64,000 bases of DNA from Nothophaeocryptopus gaeumannii (GCA_031771865.1 JASISA010000019.1:496001-560000); one strand, 5' to 3'; shown: positions 50,441 through 62,321, counted from the stretch's first letter. A program made the numbers and translations. The notes: generated from the letters alone by a model not told the origin.

Positions 50441-53400
50441 CTAAGCGTTGTCCAAATCGCATCTCTGATCACCAAAAGAGAGCCGATCCAATACTGCGTC
50501 ACTCGAATTTGCCTCATCGATCAAAGCTCTGGCATCTGAGAGCGCCTTGTCTTGTACCAGACAATACAGTGCAGCCACAATACTCCTCTCGACTCCATCC
50601 ATCTCCTCCGCCGAGAACAAATCCGTATCGTACTCGCACCTGAGTGTGCACAACGCATCAGTCAAGGCGCAGAATTCCAGCATAAGAGGGAACTTGGCAC
50701 CCTGCGCCCAAGTCACGATTGGCTCCAGACCCGGGATCTCTTGGGTCTCAGATCTGTTGTCGTGGAAAGTACACATCACATCGAAGAGAGCGCTGTTCGG
50801 AAGGTCCTCTTTGACTCCGAGATGCTCGAGAAGGCGAGCCCAGGGGATCGCTCGGGCGGTGGCAGTCTGGCTGGAAGCCTGGACTGCGCGGCAGTACTTC
50901 AGCATGGAGCTGTTGCCCTTCTGCGCTGAGTGTCGAATACGGATAGCAAGCGGTTGCAAGAAGAGGGCCACGGTCTCCATTTCCTCGAATGAGCGGTTGA
51001 GATGTGGACCACCGAGCGTCATATCGATTTCGGTCTTGTCTGAAGCAGCAAGTGCAACGGCAGCCAGCGCCATTTGGTGCAAAGTGATGCCGCGAGTCTT
51101 GGAGAAGCTCAGCATGGACTGGTAGAGCTCGACCGGGAGCTTGAAGGCCCTAGAGGTCCCATGGCTGTACGCTTTTCTGCGGACTGCGTCCTTGCCGAAA
51201 ATCCGCCCAACAGGCTGATCCTGAAGCTCCAAGCCCCAGAAGCCCAGGTCATCGTCGGAAATGCGTGGCTGCAGGGCTGCGCGATCAAGCTTTCGGGGAA
51301 GGTGCTCCAGCGGCTTGCCGAAGTACAGATCTCTCTGCTCAGCCAGCACCACTTTGAAGGCTGTCAAGTCCATGACAATGTGACTGATCGCAACGACAAT
51401 CTGGCTCTTCGTGACCGCCACCCGGATCGGCCAAGTCTTGTCCAGCTCAAAGGGACGATTGATGAACTCGTCGATGTCGACATCATTGACTACTTGGACC
51501 TTTGGCGCACATTGAACTGCTATGCGATCGACCTCTCCAAAGCCATTCGTGATGAATCGATCACGGAAGATGAGATGGCGGGCCAAGACCGTGTCCCAGG
51601 TTTGTACAAGTCGCTTGCGATCGACGATCGTATAGTCAACGTTGCAGGCATAGGAAACGTTGAAAGACGTTGTTCCGGAGTTGTGTTTGTATCTCTGCCA
51701 CCAGTGCTCCTCCATGGGAGACACACGGATATCCTCAGCGGCTGGGCCACCTTCTTGAACTTCCACCGTCGAGAACGACTCCTTCTCGCCGAGCGCATCA
51801 ATCGAGGCTGCTAGAGCACCTAGTGTATGGTGTGTGTTGATCAGTCGCAGATTAATTTCACGGCCGATCGACTTGGACAGCTTGCTGGCAACGAGCATCT
51901 GCAGCACGGAGTGTCCACCCAGGGAGACGAAGTTCGACTCCGCCGTGACTTCGATTCCGGCTCCGAGACCAAGCACTTCTCTCCATACCTTCTCGACCTC
52001 CTTCTCTGTTGACGAGTCCAAGGCTCGAATCGCCGAGGCTGCTATGATGGCGGCAGAAGCCGCAGCGCTCACGACCTTGTAATCGACCTTGCCAATGGGC
52101 GTCGTGGGCAGCACTTCTACTGCGACAATGTATCTTGGAACGCAATGAGCGGGCATGGATGCTTCGCACTTGGCCTTCGCCTCCAGGATATCAACGGAAG
52201 CTGGCTGGACCATAGCAACCAAATGATCTTTGTTCGGAGCGATAGCCACCGCAGTCGTTTCTGGCAATGCTCGAGCCATGCGAGTCTCAAGGTCGTTCAG
52301 GTCCATACGGAAGCCTCGCAACTTGATCTGACGATCACGGCGACCAAGGAGATTGAGCTCGCCATATGAGTTCCAGTAGCCGCAGTCGCCGGTCATATAC
52401 ATCATCTCTTGAAATTCTGGGCAAACGGTGTCTGGCATGAATCGAGCAGCAGTCTCCTCTGGCCTGCCGATGTAACCTTTGGAAACTTGGATACCAGCAA
52501 TGTACACCTCACCGACGACGCCAGGCGGGAGAAGCTGTCGCCTCTGACCTAGAATATACAGTCTCGAGGATGGGTTTGGTCGACCTAGAACGACAGGCTT
52601 GCCGGGGAGGAGACGATGGATGGTCGCCCCACAAGTTGCCTCTGTTGGACCATACATATTGTACACCAACTTCTTTGCTGCCCAAGTATCGTTGACACTC
52701 TGCGGTACGACTTCGCCGCACAGGTACAAGGCCTTGAGGTTGGGGTGGTCTCCCGGCACGAGGATCCTCGCTACTGAAGGCGTGATGATAGCAGTATCAG
52801 CGTGGTTGAGATGCTCAAACGCATCGCCTTCCACTGGAAGTACGAGAGTAGCGCCGTGGCTCAGCGCGGAGAAGGTTTCATGTATGCTGCCGTCAAAAGC
52901 TGGCGACATTGTCTGCGCCACACGAATGCCCGGCTCAGCCATGAGACGGACCTTCTTTTCTCTCTGGAAAGCGACGAGCCCTTCGTGGGTGCAGACGACA
53001 CCCTTCGGCTTGCCAGTTGAACCTGAAGTGAAGCAAACATAAGCGCTTGCTTCGGGGTGTGGCTTTGTCCTGATCGGATATGCCTCGCTTTCTGGCAGCT
53101 TGAGAATCTCGTCAACCGCGAGAATTGACCCGCATGACAAGGGTGCTGTCTTGCGGTCCGATGCTGATGGCACAATGAAGGCCGCAGCGGTCGCTGTACG
53201 GTAGTTCTCGTCGCGCAGGTGTGGAGGTAGCTTTGGATCCATCGGGGAGTACACTGCGCCCGCTTTAAGAATACCATAGATGGCGACGAGCCAGTTCAGG
53301 GAGCGATCAGCATGCACGCAGACAACACTTCCTGGCGTGACAGAGCGAGAGATATGAGCTGCAAGGTGACTCGAAGCCTTGTGCAGCTCGGAGTATGTCA

Positions 53401-55141
53401 GGTGGCTGTCCTCTTTCACGGCTGCCAGATTATTGGGTCGGTCGATCGCTGCAGCTTCGAAAAGGGTGACGAGGTCTTGGGAGACAGATTCCACTCTGGT
53501 GCCTGCATTAAAACATCCTCCCATTTGCATCAGCATTTGCTTGGTCGATTGAGGCATCATCCGAGCCAGGCATGACCCTAGTGTTGCTGCAGGCTCCAGG
53601 AGTCCAATTACGGCGTTTTCGAAGCTTTTGGCCATCTGCTCAACATCCGACAGGCGCAGTTTCTCTGGGTTGAAGCGCAATCTGACCCTGCCGTCGTGAC
53701 GATGGAAAAGGCTCAAGGCTACATCGCTTGGCGATGAGAAGGATGTCGAGATACGCCCAAGCTGTTCGGCTTGCTCAGACCGCAAGTCAAACTCCTCAGC
53801 CAGTGCGCTTGTGAAGTCGCGAGAAACGCCGTCCTGTGGCCGCGAATATTGGTGCTCATTGATGGCCAGCCGCTCCTCGAAGATCGATTGCATGAACTCT
53901 TGAGCCGAGCTTGACTCATTGACAGTGGCGCGAATCGGTAGCGTGTTGATCAGAGGTCCAATGGCAGTCTCAGCTCCATCGACAGCAACATCACGACCTG
54001 CGAGGATCACGCCGAATGCGACCTTTGGCAAGTCAACGAACTCAGACAGGACCAATGCCCACGCGGCTTGGCAGACGGTCGCGAATGTAAAGCCTGCCAG
54101 CGAAGCAGCGTCAAGACTGGCGGTATTGATGTTGCACTCGACAACTGATTGAACAGCCTTTGTCGAAATCGTTGGAGCTGGCAGGCTGAGCTCGCCCACA
54201 GCCCCGTCGAATGTCTTTGCACGATCTTGCCAGAATGATATTGTCTTCTCGCTGTTTTTGTCTGCAAGCGCTTGATAGTCTCTTGCCACACTCATGAAGT
54301 CTTCTCCGAGAGTCGAGACGCAATCCTTGGATCGCATGATAGCGTACAACTTCTCCAGCAGCAGCTTCATTGAGTAGCCATCGATCTTGGCGTGGTGGAT
54401 CACACAGTGGACCGTGACAACACTGCTCGCCTCATCCGACTTGCTCAAAGACACGACCTTGAACACTGCCTTGCTGGGCTCCAGTTCTGGCATGTCCGCA
54501 ATCTCTTGGTCATAGAGCGCTTCGTCGTACACGACGATTTCGTTCCATTCAACCAGCGGCTCGTCGCCAAGGACCATTTCAGCTTTGCCATCAGCAAGTC
54601 GAATTGTTGTCTTGAAGATGGGCTCAGCCTCGATCAATTGCATCCATGCGCGACGAAGGTTCTCCAATTGACTGCCAGGATACGTCTCGGAAAAATGGAT
54701 GTAGTTGACACCCGTTCTGGCCAAAGATCCTTGCAGAAGCGTCTGCTGCATCTCGGTCATCTCGACCACTTCGGCCACCTTCGTTCCCTGGGCCGATGCT
54801 TGGTTGAAAGGGTCTATAGCCGTCTCTTGGGGCAAAGGAAATGCAGCTGCTAAGATGTCTGTTATTGATTTGGCCTCAAGGATCTCAGCGACAGACAAGG
54901 CAATGCCTTTGGCCTTGCAGGCCTTGGACAGATGCAACGCCGAAAGAGAGTCGCCACCGCATCGGATGAAGTTCGAGATTGTCGAATCTGGGAGAGCTGT
55001 GATGTTGAGTACGTCCAGGATGAGCTTGAAGACGATCGTGGAGATTTCTGGTCCCTTTGGCCCTCGGTTGGCCTTTGCTGGGTGCATCTTGGGGACTTCT
55101 ACCGAGAGCCTCCTCGACACAGCTGTAGTGTCGTCGATCAT
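50441..55141 (-). CDS. Nonribosomal peptide synthetase, domain order T-C-A-T-C
   Basis: Single exon, 1566 residues. Domains in order: carrier T1 (about 20-95, phosphopantetheine Ser in FIRCGGDSLSALHL); condensation C1 (about 115-540, intact active site HHAKIDG near 249); adenylation A (about 560-1020, A3 FTSGSTGKPKG near 705, A5 YNMYGPTEATC near 828, A7 MTGDCGYWN, A8 GRRDRQIKLRGFR, A10 PIGKVDYK); carrier T2 (about 1040-1110, LGGHSVLQM); final C2 (about 1130-1560) with SHIVMDL in place of HHxxxDG, keeping the catalytic His and Asp. No thioesterase or reductase. The protein starts at T1 with no adenylation domain before it, and none is encoded upstream. So T1 must be loaded in trans, or the first A domain was lost from an A-T-C-A-T-C ancestor. 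The final C could release the product by cyclisation. The A-domain Asp that binds the amino group is present in the A4 region (PAFDGSIHE). Confidence 0.93.
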   Translation of the reverse strand: MIDDTTAVSRRLSVEVPKMHPAKANRGPKGPEISTIVFKLILDVLNITALPDSTISNFIRCGGDSLSALHLSKACKAKGIALSVAEILEAKSITDILAAAFPLPQETAIDPFNQASAQGTKVAEVVEMTEMQQTLLQGSLARTGVNYIHFSETYPGSQLENLRRAWMQLIEAEPIFKTTIRLADGKAEMVLGDEPLVEWNEIVVYDEALYDQEIADMPELEPSKAVFKVVSLSKSDEASSVVTVHCVIHHAKIDGYSMKLLLEKLYAIMRSKDCVSTLGEDFMSVARDYQALADKNSEKTISFWQDRAKTFDGAVGELSLPAPTISTKAVQSVVECNINTASLDAASLAGFTFATVCQAAWALVLSEFVDLPKVAFGVILAGRDVAVDGAETAIGPLINTLPIRATVNESSSAQEFMQSIFEERLAINEHQYSRPQDGVSRDFTSALAEEFDLRSEQAEQLGRISTSFSSPSDVALSLFHRHDGRVRLRFNPEKLRLSDVEQMAKSFENAVIGLLEPAATLGSCLARMMPQSTKQMLMQMGGCFNAGTRVESVSQDLVTLFEAAAIDRPNNLAAVKEDSHLTYSELHKASSHLAAHISRSVTPGSVVCVHADRSLNWLVAIYGILKAGAVYSPMDPKLPPHLRDENYRTATAAAFIVPSASDRKTAPLSCGSILAVDEILKLPESEAYPIRTKPHPEASAYVCFTSGSTGKPKGVVCTHEGLVAFQREKKVRLMAEPGIRVAQTMSPAFDGSIHETFSALSHGATLVLPVEGDAFEHLNHADTAIITPSVARILVPGDHPNLKALYLCGEVVPQSVNDTWAAKKLVYNMYGPTEATCGATIHRLLPGKPVVLGRPNPSSRLYILGQRRQLLPPGVVGEVYIAGIQVSKGYIGRPEETAARFMPDTVCPEFQEMMYMTGDCGYWNSYGELNLLGRRDRQIKLRGFRMDLNDLETRMARALPETTAVAIAPNKDHLVAMVQPASVDILEAKAKCEASMPAHCVPRYIVAVEVLPTTPIGKVDYKVVSAAASAAIIAASAIRALDSSTEKEVEKVWREVLGLGAGIEVTAESNFVSLGGHSVLQMLVASKLSKSIGREINLRLINTHHTLGALAASIDALGEKESFSTVEVQEGGPAAEDIRVSPMEEHWWQRYKHNSGTTSFNVSYACNVDYTIVDRKRLVQTWDTVLARHLIFRDRFITNGFGEVDRIAVQCAPKVQVVNDVDIDEFINRPFELDKTWPIRVAVTKSQIVVAISHIVMDLTAFKVVLAEQRDLYFGKPLEHLPRKLDRAALQPRISDDDLGFWGLELQDQPVGRIFGKDAVRRKAYSHGTSRAFKLPVELYQSMLSFSKTRGITLHQMALAAVALAASDKTEIDMTLGGPHLNRSFEEMETVALFLQPLAIRIRHSAQKGNSSMLKYCRAVQASSQTATARAIPWARLLEHLGVKEDLPNSALFDVMCTFHDNRSETQEIPGLEPIVTWAQGAKFPLMLEFCALTDALCTLRCEYDTDLFSAEEMDGVERSIVAALYCLVQDKALSDARALIDEANSSDAVLDRLSFGDQRCDLDNA

Positions 55142-56035
55142 CGTGGCGACTCCTGTACAATTTTAGACCCCAGTCTCTGAAGGCTATCAAAGATGAAGGC
55201 TATTTGAAACGAACGAAAATTTGAGGTGAAGAAAGTACAAAAAATCAGAGCAGTTTCCCTAAGCTTTGAGCTGTGTTGAAGGCTTGAGGTAAGACTCTGC
55301 TCCATATCTGTTTCTAATATATAGGTGTCGTTTTTCATTCTCTCGCTCAGCCCGCCAACAACCGGTCACTGTCATGGCCTTGATTCCTCCGCCAATCTCG
55401 CCGCATTTGGCATCAAATTGGTGCAGGACAGCGACGTTGCATTGCTTCAAACGGCGGGCAAGCCACCAAAAAGGAATTCTAAACCTGCGCTCTGACTGAC
55501 CGGAAGGAGCAGTCTTAAGGACTCATCAATGGCCTGATCCGTACCATTCGTCTGTGCTTGGTGGTAGCGACACCAGCAGAACGTTCCAAGAACCAGGTGC
55601 GGCTGTCCTGCGGATACCAAGGTGACGGCGGATGCTCAGACTTGTACAGTCCAGAAGAGACTAACATGTGGCTGGTCGTACGCCTTGTCAGTTCCAGGAA
55701 TAGCCCTCGAAGGGCTTCGACTCCACGCATCGCGACATTAGTCTTTGAGGCCGTTTTGACTGCGCAGATACGGACAGAGCCTCCACCAACATAGCATGAT
55801 TCAGACGGTTGAGCCTCCTCGACAGGGCAATTTCAGTTGCGTGCCCGGGGAATCAAAGAAATGCCATGGACATTCAATGCCTACCGGACCTGCATATAAT
55901 CCCAGTGAATCGCTGCTGTGTGCATCCTCATCAGCATCAAAATCTTACATCTTCAGTACACCGACTTCCATCTTGTTCAACATCTCCGCATAGCTCACCA
56001 TTCGACCAATCCAATCATTGCCAGCGTCGATCATC
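55142..56035. promoter_or_regulatory. Divergent region between NRPS and secreted-protein gene
   Basis: About 900 bp between the NRPS start (minus) and the secreted-protein start (plus). No adenylation-domain remnant was found on either strand. Short ORFs only. It must contain both promoters. Confidence 0.55.
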
Positions 56036-56801
56036 ATGCGTTTCACTACTCTTCTCGGAGCAGCCGCTGCCCTGGCCCGCGTTACCTCCGCGTACCCAGC
56101 ACCACGGGACTCCAACCCTCACTTGTGCTCCTGGGAGACTGGCGCTGACTGCGAGTGCCCCTCTGGAATCCCCGGTATGCGGTACCAGAGCTCCGTCACC
56201 TACGCCATTGTAGGAGCCAATGCATGGGATGTGCAGGAGATCATTGGTAACTGTAAGACTCTCTCGCGTGCTTGCCAACTTCGTCTTTCGCTTACTGGTT
56301 ATTGCACAGTCCAAGATACTTCTTATTTTGGCGTCACTCCGAAGAGTGTGGATGGCCCTGACAACACTCCCAACTGCACTCGTACGCTCGAAGCTGCAAC
56401 ACCCGGCCTTGGTACCGTTACCTTCACAGAGCGCCTAAAGCAATATAAGCAAAGCCCCGATGGTGGATTCTTGATGGAATTTGATCTCCTGAATGGTAAG
56501 CAGTCACATCGTTTAGCCGATACTCGCAGGTTCTAAATGTTTCACAGCGCCTCTCGAATACAACACCACGGAAGGCACAGCTGTCTACTGGCAAGATTGG
56601 GACACACTGGAGACCATCGCGCTCAGCCCAACACAGACCGGTATCCGTTGGTCTATTTACGCTTGCTTCACCGAGGATGGCGACTTCCAGACTTTCCACG
56701 AATCAGCCCTCGCTAACACAACCAATATTTTGAGATCCAAGGGTCAGCTCAATGGTATCACGAAATACACCACTCCGGTTCTTTCGTACACCGAGGGCTA
56801 A
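56036..56801 (+). CDS. Small secreted protein of unknown fold
   Basis: Exons 56036-56252, 56310-56495 and 56548-56801, with GT-AG introns of 57 and 52 nt; 218 residues. The first intron is in frame, so an unspliced reading adds 19 residues. The N-terminus MRFTTLLGAAAALARVTSA is a signal peptide followed by a PAPRD segment that looks like a Kex2-type processing zone. The mature protein has clustered cysteines (HLCSWETGADCECPSG), later NCTR and YACF, and potential N-glycosylation sites (NCT, NTT). No domain recognised. Size, cysteines and secretion suggest a cell-wall or host-facing protein. It is divergent from the NRPS and upstream of a second secreted protein. Confidence 0.75.
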
Positions 56802-58358
56802 GGAAGGCATACAGGCGGCATTGGCGGTCAGTTGTAGCTCTACTGTCTCTTGTCTCTGTTTGGTCTTTTCCCATTGCATGGCATCGCATAGCGAAGGCGT
56901 TTCTTTGGGGGTTTCTTTGATTTCAATGGCACGGCATGGAATGATGGCAGCGTTTCTACATTCTCGCCCCTTCTCTATCTCTCGTTTTTCTTTCAGCTCT
57001 CTATATGGACATCAATCTACACAGGCTATCATTCGTTGGTCTCGCTCTGGCCTTGTCTATACTCCAGCTCTAGACAGTACTGACCGTCATTTCTTTGTTC
57101 TCGAGCAGCGCTCGTATTAGGAAAGCGAAACCAACAAGCACCGCCGACCTGATTTCGACCGGTCAAGGGGCTTGGCTACACCAGATCCGATTTTGGTGCT
57201 CCGCATGCCATGCTCGTGCGACGTAGACTTGCTAAGTTTGGTGAAACGTTTCATTCCCACTTGCTTCGTCCAGCCGAGTTAATCTCGGCGGCCATGAGCC
57301 ATAGCAGATAGTTTGCTGTGCTTCCAGGCTCTCTATGACCAGCATCACCATCAGGGTGGAAACATTGTTTGTTGACTGTCTGTCCTCGATGTCATGCTCT
57401 CAGTGTTGCCTTTCAGCGTGAGGAACACGAAATGCTCGTGCTTCTCATGCTCAAACAGTCCGCAACGCTGTAAGAATGCTACAGGTGAGCGTTCGATCTG
57501 CACCATCAGAAGACTAGGGGTTGTTGTTTCACTGTTGCTCATCTTTGCACGCATGTGAAGAGGTACGTGCGTTGCGCATCAATCACTGAATCAATTCGTG
57601 GTCAAGATATCATGAAAGTCAGGTGGTGGTCTGTACGAATCTTGGCGCCACCTTGCTTCCCAGTTCCTTTGCGCTTCTGCTCACTCCGTCGAGTCTCCAT
57701 CAACAACATTGTCAACATAATCGAAATAATGAGGCTCTCGCATGTCCGGCATCATGCGCACACTTCCGCTGTTCTCTGATGCCTGCATATGGAAGGCCAC
57801 ACACCTCTGTGGCGATCATTTCCTTCGACAGACCGCTCTTCTGGCCAGGACTCGGTGCTCGACCTCCCCTTGGCAGGTCATATGGACAAAGCTGGGTAGC
57901 GCCATGCAGATAGACCTGCATATCATCCTGCCTTTTGCGGTCTTTTAGGCGACGGAAGCTACTTGAAGAGGACGGAAGTCTGCAGTAACGGGGAATTTCT
58001 CTGCAGTAGCGCAAATCCGCAAACTCTTTTTGGGTTCTCGACTGCCTACCGCACGCCGGCTTAAGCGATGCAATCCCCCATTCTGTCTGCGAGCTGTCAT
58101 CGAGCAGCGAACGTTCAAAATTGACAGGACTCGCCTCAGCTGGATCTTGCGCTTCACTGCTGTCTTTGGACGCCACAGCCGATGTCGATCTACATGGCGT
58201 ACCGGGGAACAGCTGAGTGAGGAAGCGGCTCCTGTCTCTCCCACCTCAAAGCGGCTTGGCAAACGATGTACAACCATTCCATAATAACTCGGTAAGTCCA
58301 TCGAGGGTCGTAGGATGCTCGTCTGTCTTTCGCTCCTCGCAGTTGTCATTCGTTCACG
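56802..58358. other. Intergenic between two secreted-protein genes
   Basis: 1.56 kb. The left part is the 3' region of the small secreted gene and is pyrimidine-rich. ORFs up to 154 codons on the minus strand (57712-58349) show no domain. The right part should be the GH18 gene promoter. Confidence 0.45.
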
Positions 58359-59649
58359 ATGAAGTCTTACGCCGCTTTGCTTGCGCTGCTCGGCGTCTCT
58401 GCAGCATTTCCAGCTGATGTTGTCTCTCTAGAGAAGCGAGCAGATGCGTACAACCCACCTCGCAATGTGATTTACGTCCAGACCTTCAAGAATACCGATG
58501 GCAGCCGACTCTCGCTTCTGCCTTTCATACAGAACCCCACCAAACTCACCCATCTATACCTTTCATCTTTGCACATCAACAGTGATCCTATGAACATCAA
58601 CTTGAACGACAATAACCCGAATGATACGTCAGTCTGGGGCAACGCAACAACACCGAACACCGTCTGGGGAGATGCAGCACAGTTGCAGAAGAGCGGCGTC
58701 AAAGTTATGTTCATGATGGGAGGTGCAGCAGCTGGAAGCTATCCGAGGCTTTGCAGTGGTCCTTCGAGCACGATCATTGTAGGTGTAGATAATGATCCTA
58801 AAGGTCTTGGATAGTAACTCACACATATGCAGAACGAAACTTATTATATGCCACTGTACCACACAATCAAGGCACACAATCTGGATGGAATCGATCTGGA
58901 TATTGAAGAGAAGGTGGCTTACACATGTCCACTCGCGCTGCTTCAGCGCCTGAACAAGGATTTCGGCGCCAGCTTCATTACCACAATGTCACCAGTCGCA
59001 TCCGAGCTGCAGCCAAATGGATACGGTAAGATAATCCTGAGCCGCATCGTCTCTTGCACAAGCTGACTCTTTGCCAGGCCTGGGCGGCTTCTCATACAAA
59101 ACTCTCGATTCCCAAGCGACCAGCTCCGCTAAACCGAACGGAAAGCTCGTCAATTGGTATAACGCACAATTCTACAATGGTTGGGGCGATGCTAGCAACG
59201 CAAATGGATACAACGCAATCGTCAAGAACGGGTATGCGGCCGGCCGAGTCGTGATGGGTGTTCTCGATGGGAAGGCAGACGGCGGAAGTGGGTGGAAGAA
59301 TCTCACCGTCTACCAAAAGACGATTGCCACCCTCCGAGCAAACTATGGCACCTCGTTTGGCTGCGTCAATGGCTGGGAATCTTGGGACGCGGGCCGTGAT
59401 GATAATTTGGCAAATCCTTGGCAGTGGGTGCAACAGATTGGCAACAGTGCCCACGGAACCTCGAAACGCCAAACCGTACCACAAGACTTCAACTCGACTC
59501 TGACATTTGGAGATAGCCCATGGCCTTTGCTTACGAACCAACTGACAGCGCTGGGGTATTTTGAATTGGCTGTCGTGAGAGCTCTCAACATCAGCAACGG
59601 CAACTATGCACAGGCCTTAGGCATTCTGGCGCAGAGTTTGTTGCAGTAA
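58359..59649 (+). CDS. Secreted GH18 glycoside hydrolase (chitinase or endo-beta-N-acetylglucosaminidase)
   Basis: Exons 58359-58778, 58833-59025 and 59078-59649, with GT-AG introns of 54 and 52 nt; 394 residues. Signal peptide MKSYAALLALLGVSAAFPA, then a Kex2-like K-R site (SLEKRAD). The GH18 barrel shows YVQTFKNTDG (beta-1), VKVMFMMGGAAAGSY (the S-x-G-G-like strand), and the catalytic motif LDGIDLDIEE (D-G-x-D-x-D-x-E) with the Glu acid in place. It acts outside the cell on chitin or on N-glycans. No chitin-binding module is visible. Presence between an NRPS and its putative transporter is unusual; it may be a bystander. Confidence 0.9.
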
Positions 59650-59670
59650 AGGTATACAGAGCACGCTAAT

Positions 59671-61331
59671 CTAACCATCAAGTTTCGTACGCTCCTGAAG
59701 TTCCCTGATCAAAATACTCTTACCGCGTATTCGTTGACCGTAGCGATAGAATACAAATGGAATGGGCACGCAAAGCAATTCCAGAAATCCAAGCAGGGAG
59801 CCGGCCCACTCCGGCCCCAAGCACGCATACATCGCTGGCCCGGCCAGTGGCAGAACTGCCCCGACAATACTTCGCAGCATGGCATTGCTTGCTAATGCTG
59901 ATGCTGCGTACGAGCCGTAGCAATGTGCAATGTACGCACTCGCATAAATGAACACGATCCCACTCCCGAGTCCAAAAGGAATGCTCGCGGCGATGGGTAT
60001 CGCCCAGTGGTAATTTGGCGTACAGGTCCAGCTGAACCAGAGCTGACCCGCGGGCATGATCAAAGACGCGGCGCAGATGGGGACGACCATGGCCTCCGGA
60101 GCGGCTTCCTTCGAAACTGGATCGATCAGTAACCTGCTGGTGTACTTCCGAATCATCGGCTCCAGAAACACACAGAGCGCCGTGCCGATTCCCAGACCAC
60201 TATATGACAGACCAGTCAGGCCTGGTGACCACCCGCGGCCAGCTTCGAAGACGATCGGGTAAGCAACATAGCACAGGTAAATGATGCCATAAACAAGCGC
60301 CGAGTAGAGATTCCAGATGATGAGAATTGGCTCTGTCGCAGCCAATACAAAAGGCCGACGAAGATTGACCAACAGTCGCTCGAGGAACTTCCTGGATTTT
60401 CCCGGCATCGCTGTTGCTGACGATGGGAGGCCCTTACGGCGTTGGGCCCGAAGTTGCAAAACAGGCATGTATGTCTCTCGTACTGTAGCGAGAAGCAAGA
60501 GGGCAAAGCCGCTCATGCAAAGCATGGTTTCATTAACACACCGCCAGCCGGCGCACTGAGAACATGTCAGCGAGCCGAAGGACAAGATCAGGGGTCTGCG
60601 CTCACCTCGAACACAAAACCGCCGATCACAGATCCTATGACTGGGCCGAGAAACGGGCCCAACGACCAAATCGACAACGCCAGAGTCCGGTATTCGTCGC
60701 CCATGATATCATTAATCGTTCCAGGAGCATTTGACAACATAGCAGCTCCAGCGACGGCACCAAAGAATCTCGGAATTATCAGCCCAGCAAGGTTGTTCGT
60801 CAATGCCGTCGGAACTATCAGAACCGTAAAGACCAACATCGACACCAGATAGCAAGGCTTGCGTCCAAACATCTCACTCAGCGGAGCGAGCAACATCGAT
60901 CCGACTGCTATACCTAGCAAATACGCCGTCAACCCGAGAACGGCGATCGTTTCGTCCACATCGAAGACGTCTGCAATTCCGCGCTGCTGATCGTAAGAAA
61001 TAATCATGGAGCTGTATGTTGTCGAATAGCAAATCACGGTTGTTGTAGCCAGAGACAGGACGGCGACGATATACCATTTGTACCAGAGACTCCAGGATTT
61101 GGGACTTTTGACCGTGACGCTGCCGGATCTGGAGAGTCTTTCCTTGACGGTAGAGAGATCTGAGGTTAGTGGTATGCCCCAAATATCGATATCGTTGAAA
61201 CGAGCTGCGTTTGCTGAGAGGTCGGCTTGAGAGTGTTGGAGATTGCAGTATGCTTTGAAGACATCGTAGGACCAGGTTGGTTCGGAGTCTTCTGAGATAC
61301 CTGAGAGGGTGAGGTGTTGGAAGCCTGCCAT
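59671..61331 (-). CDS. MFS multidrug/metabolite transporter (DHA1 type)
   Basis: Exons 61331-60606 and 60555-59671 with a 50-nt GT-AG intron; 536 residues. A long cytosolic N-terminus of about 95 residues is followed by 12 predicted membrane helices in two sets of six split by a basic loop (LRAQRRKGLPSSATAMPGKS). Signature segments include GLTAYLLGIAVGSMLLAPLS, EMFGRKPCYLVS (motif A-like, G-R-K), RFFGAVAGAAMLSNAPGTI (motif C-like region) and LSIWSLGPFLGPVIG. Close relatives export drugs, polyamines or secondary metabolites at the plasma membrane. With the NRPS 4.5 kb away and a monooxygenase next door, export of the peptide product is the likely job, as inference. It is convergent with the GH18 gene (21 bp apart). 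Confidence 0.92.
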
Positions 61332-62321
61332 GGCGATCCGAAAGCAGCGAACTTTAGTAACCAAAATGTCGAGTATGGAAAGATATCGGGGAACGTAGGA
61401 AGGACTTGATGAGTGGCAGTGCGTCGAATCTATCATTTTACCTGGGATCACTCGAGACCTGGAGTCATGATCTACTCTATTGCTCCGGGGAGATCTGTCG
61501 TCAGCTCCTATCAATATCCTCGGCTTTGACGCCTTCGAAGAGGCTTTGCAGACGGCTATCCTCGAAGCTAGCTTTGCTTGCGTCTCGAGAGATTATCAGC
61601 TCCGCACCATGTCTCAGAAGGGAAAGCCAGAGGATAAGATGAACTCGATTAGCAAAGCTTGGTCGAATCGATAGAATGAGAAGTGAGTCAACATGGTCGA
61701 TATCTGCAATGGCCAATGCTAGGTCGGCGCGGTAGCTCCGAAGTCAGAGCTTGGAGGACGCCGTCCGAGAACAGCCATTTCGTACGAGCAGCTCGAAGGA
61801 TTCCACTCCAAAGGGCTGTGGTACTAATGAATGCAACAGTCACATCTGCGTAATTTAAGGCCGGTGTAGATTTAGAATAGATCGGTTCGAAGATGTGGCT
61901 TCATGATTGCTACACGGAAGACCGGTGATAGCCTTGTGCTGCGTGGGAAAGCTTGGATCGTGCGAGAGACCCGTGTCACAAAAGGTCCGGTCAGTGTAGG
62001 TACGACTACGGCAGCGAATGCAATGCTACTGTTGACTGCTACCGCAATACAAGGACTAAATATCTTGGTAAGGAGGGAGTCGCAGCAGTGCAGCATCATC
62101 GCTCAAGTCGGGCAGCGACTTCTGCCGTACGGAAGTTGAGTAGAGAAAGAGCCGCGAAAGACTGACGAAAGATATGCTGATCAATCGATACTGAAGATGC
62201 GTAGTGTCTATCAAGCGATTTAAGTCATCTGAATCTATTGTACACCTGGTATACAGCGCGCGAGTATTCAAAACATCCTAACTGTAGGCCAGTGTCATCG
62301 CAGGCAAAATGAATGGAGCAC
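61332..62321. other. Intergenic between MFS gene and FAD monooxygenase
   Basis: 990 bp containing the MFS promoter and the 3' region of the leftward monooxygenase. No supported ORF or repeat. Confidence 0.5.

Noticed and set aside
51074..51814. 246-codon plus-strand ORF inside the NRPS gene, and other long antisense frames there
   Set aside because: Exact antisense shadow of a well-supported 1566-residue NRPS; no domain of its own.
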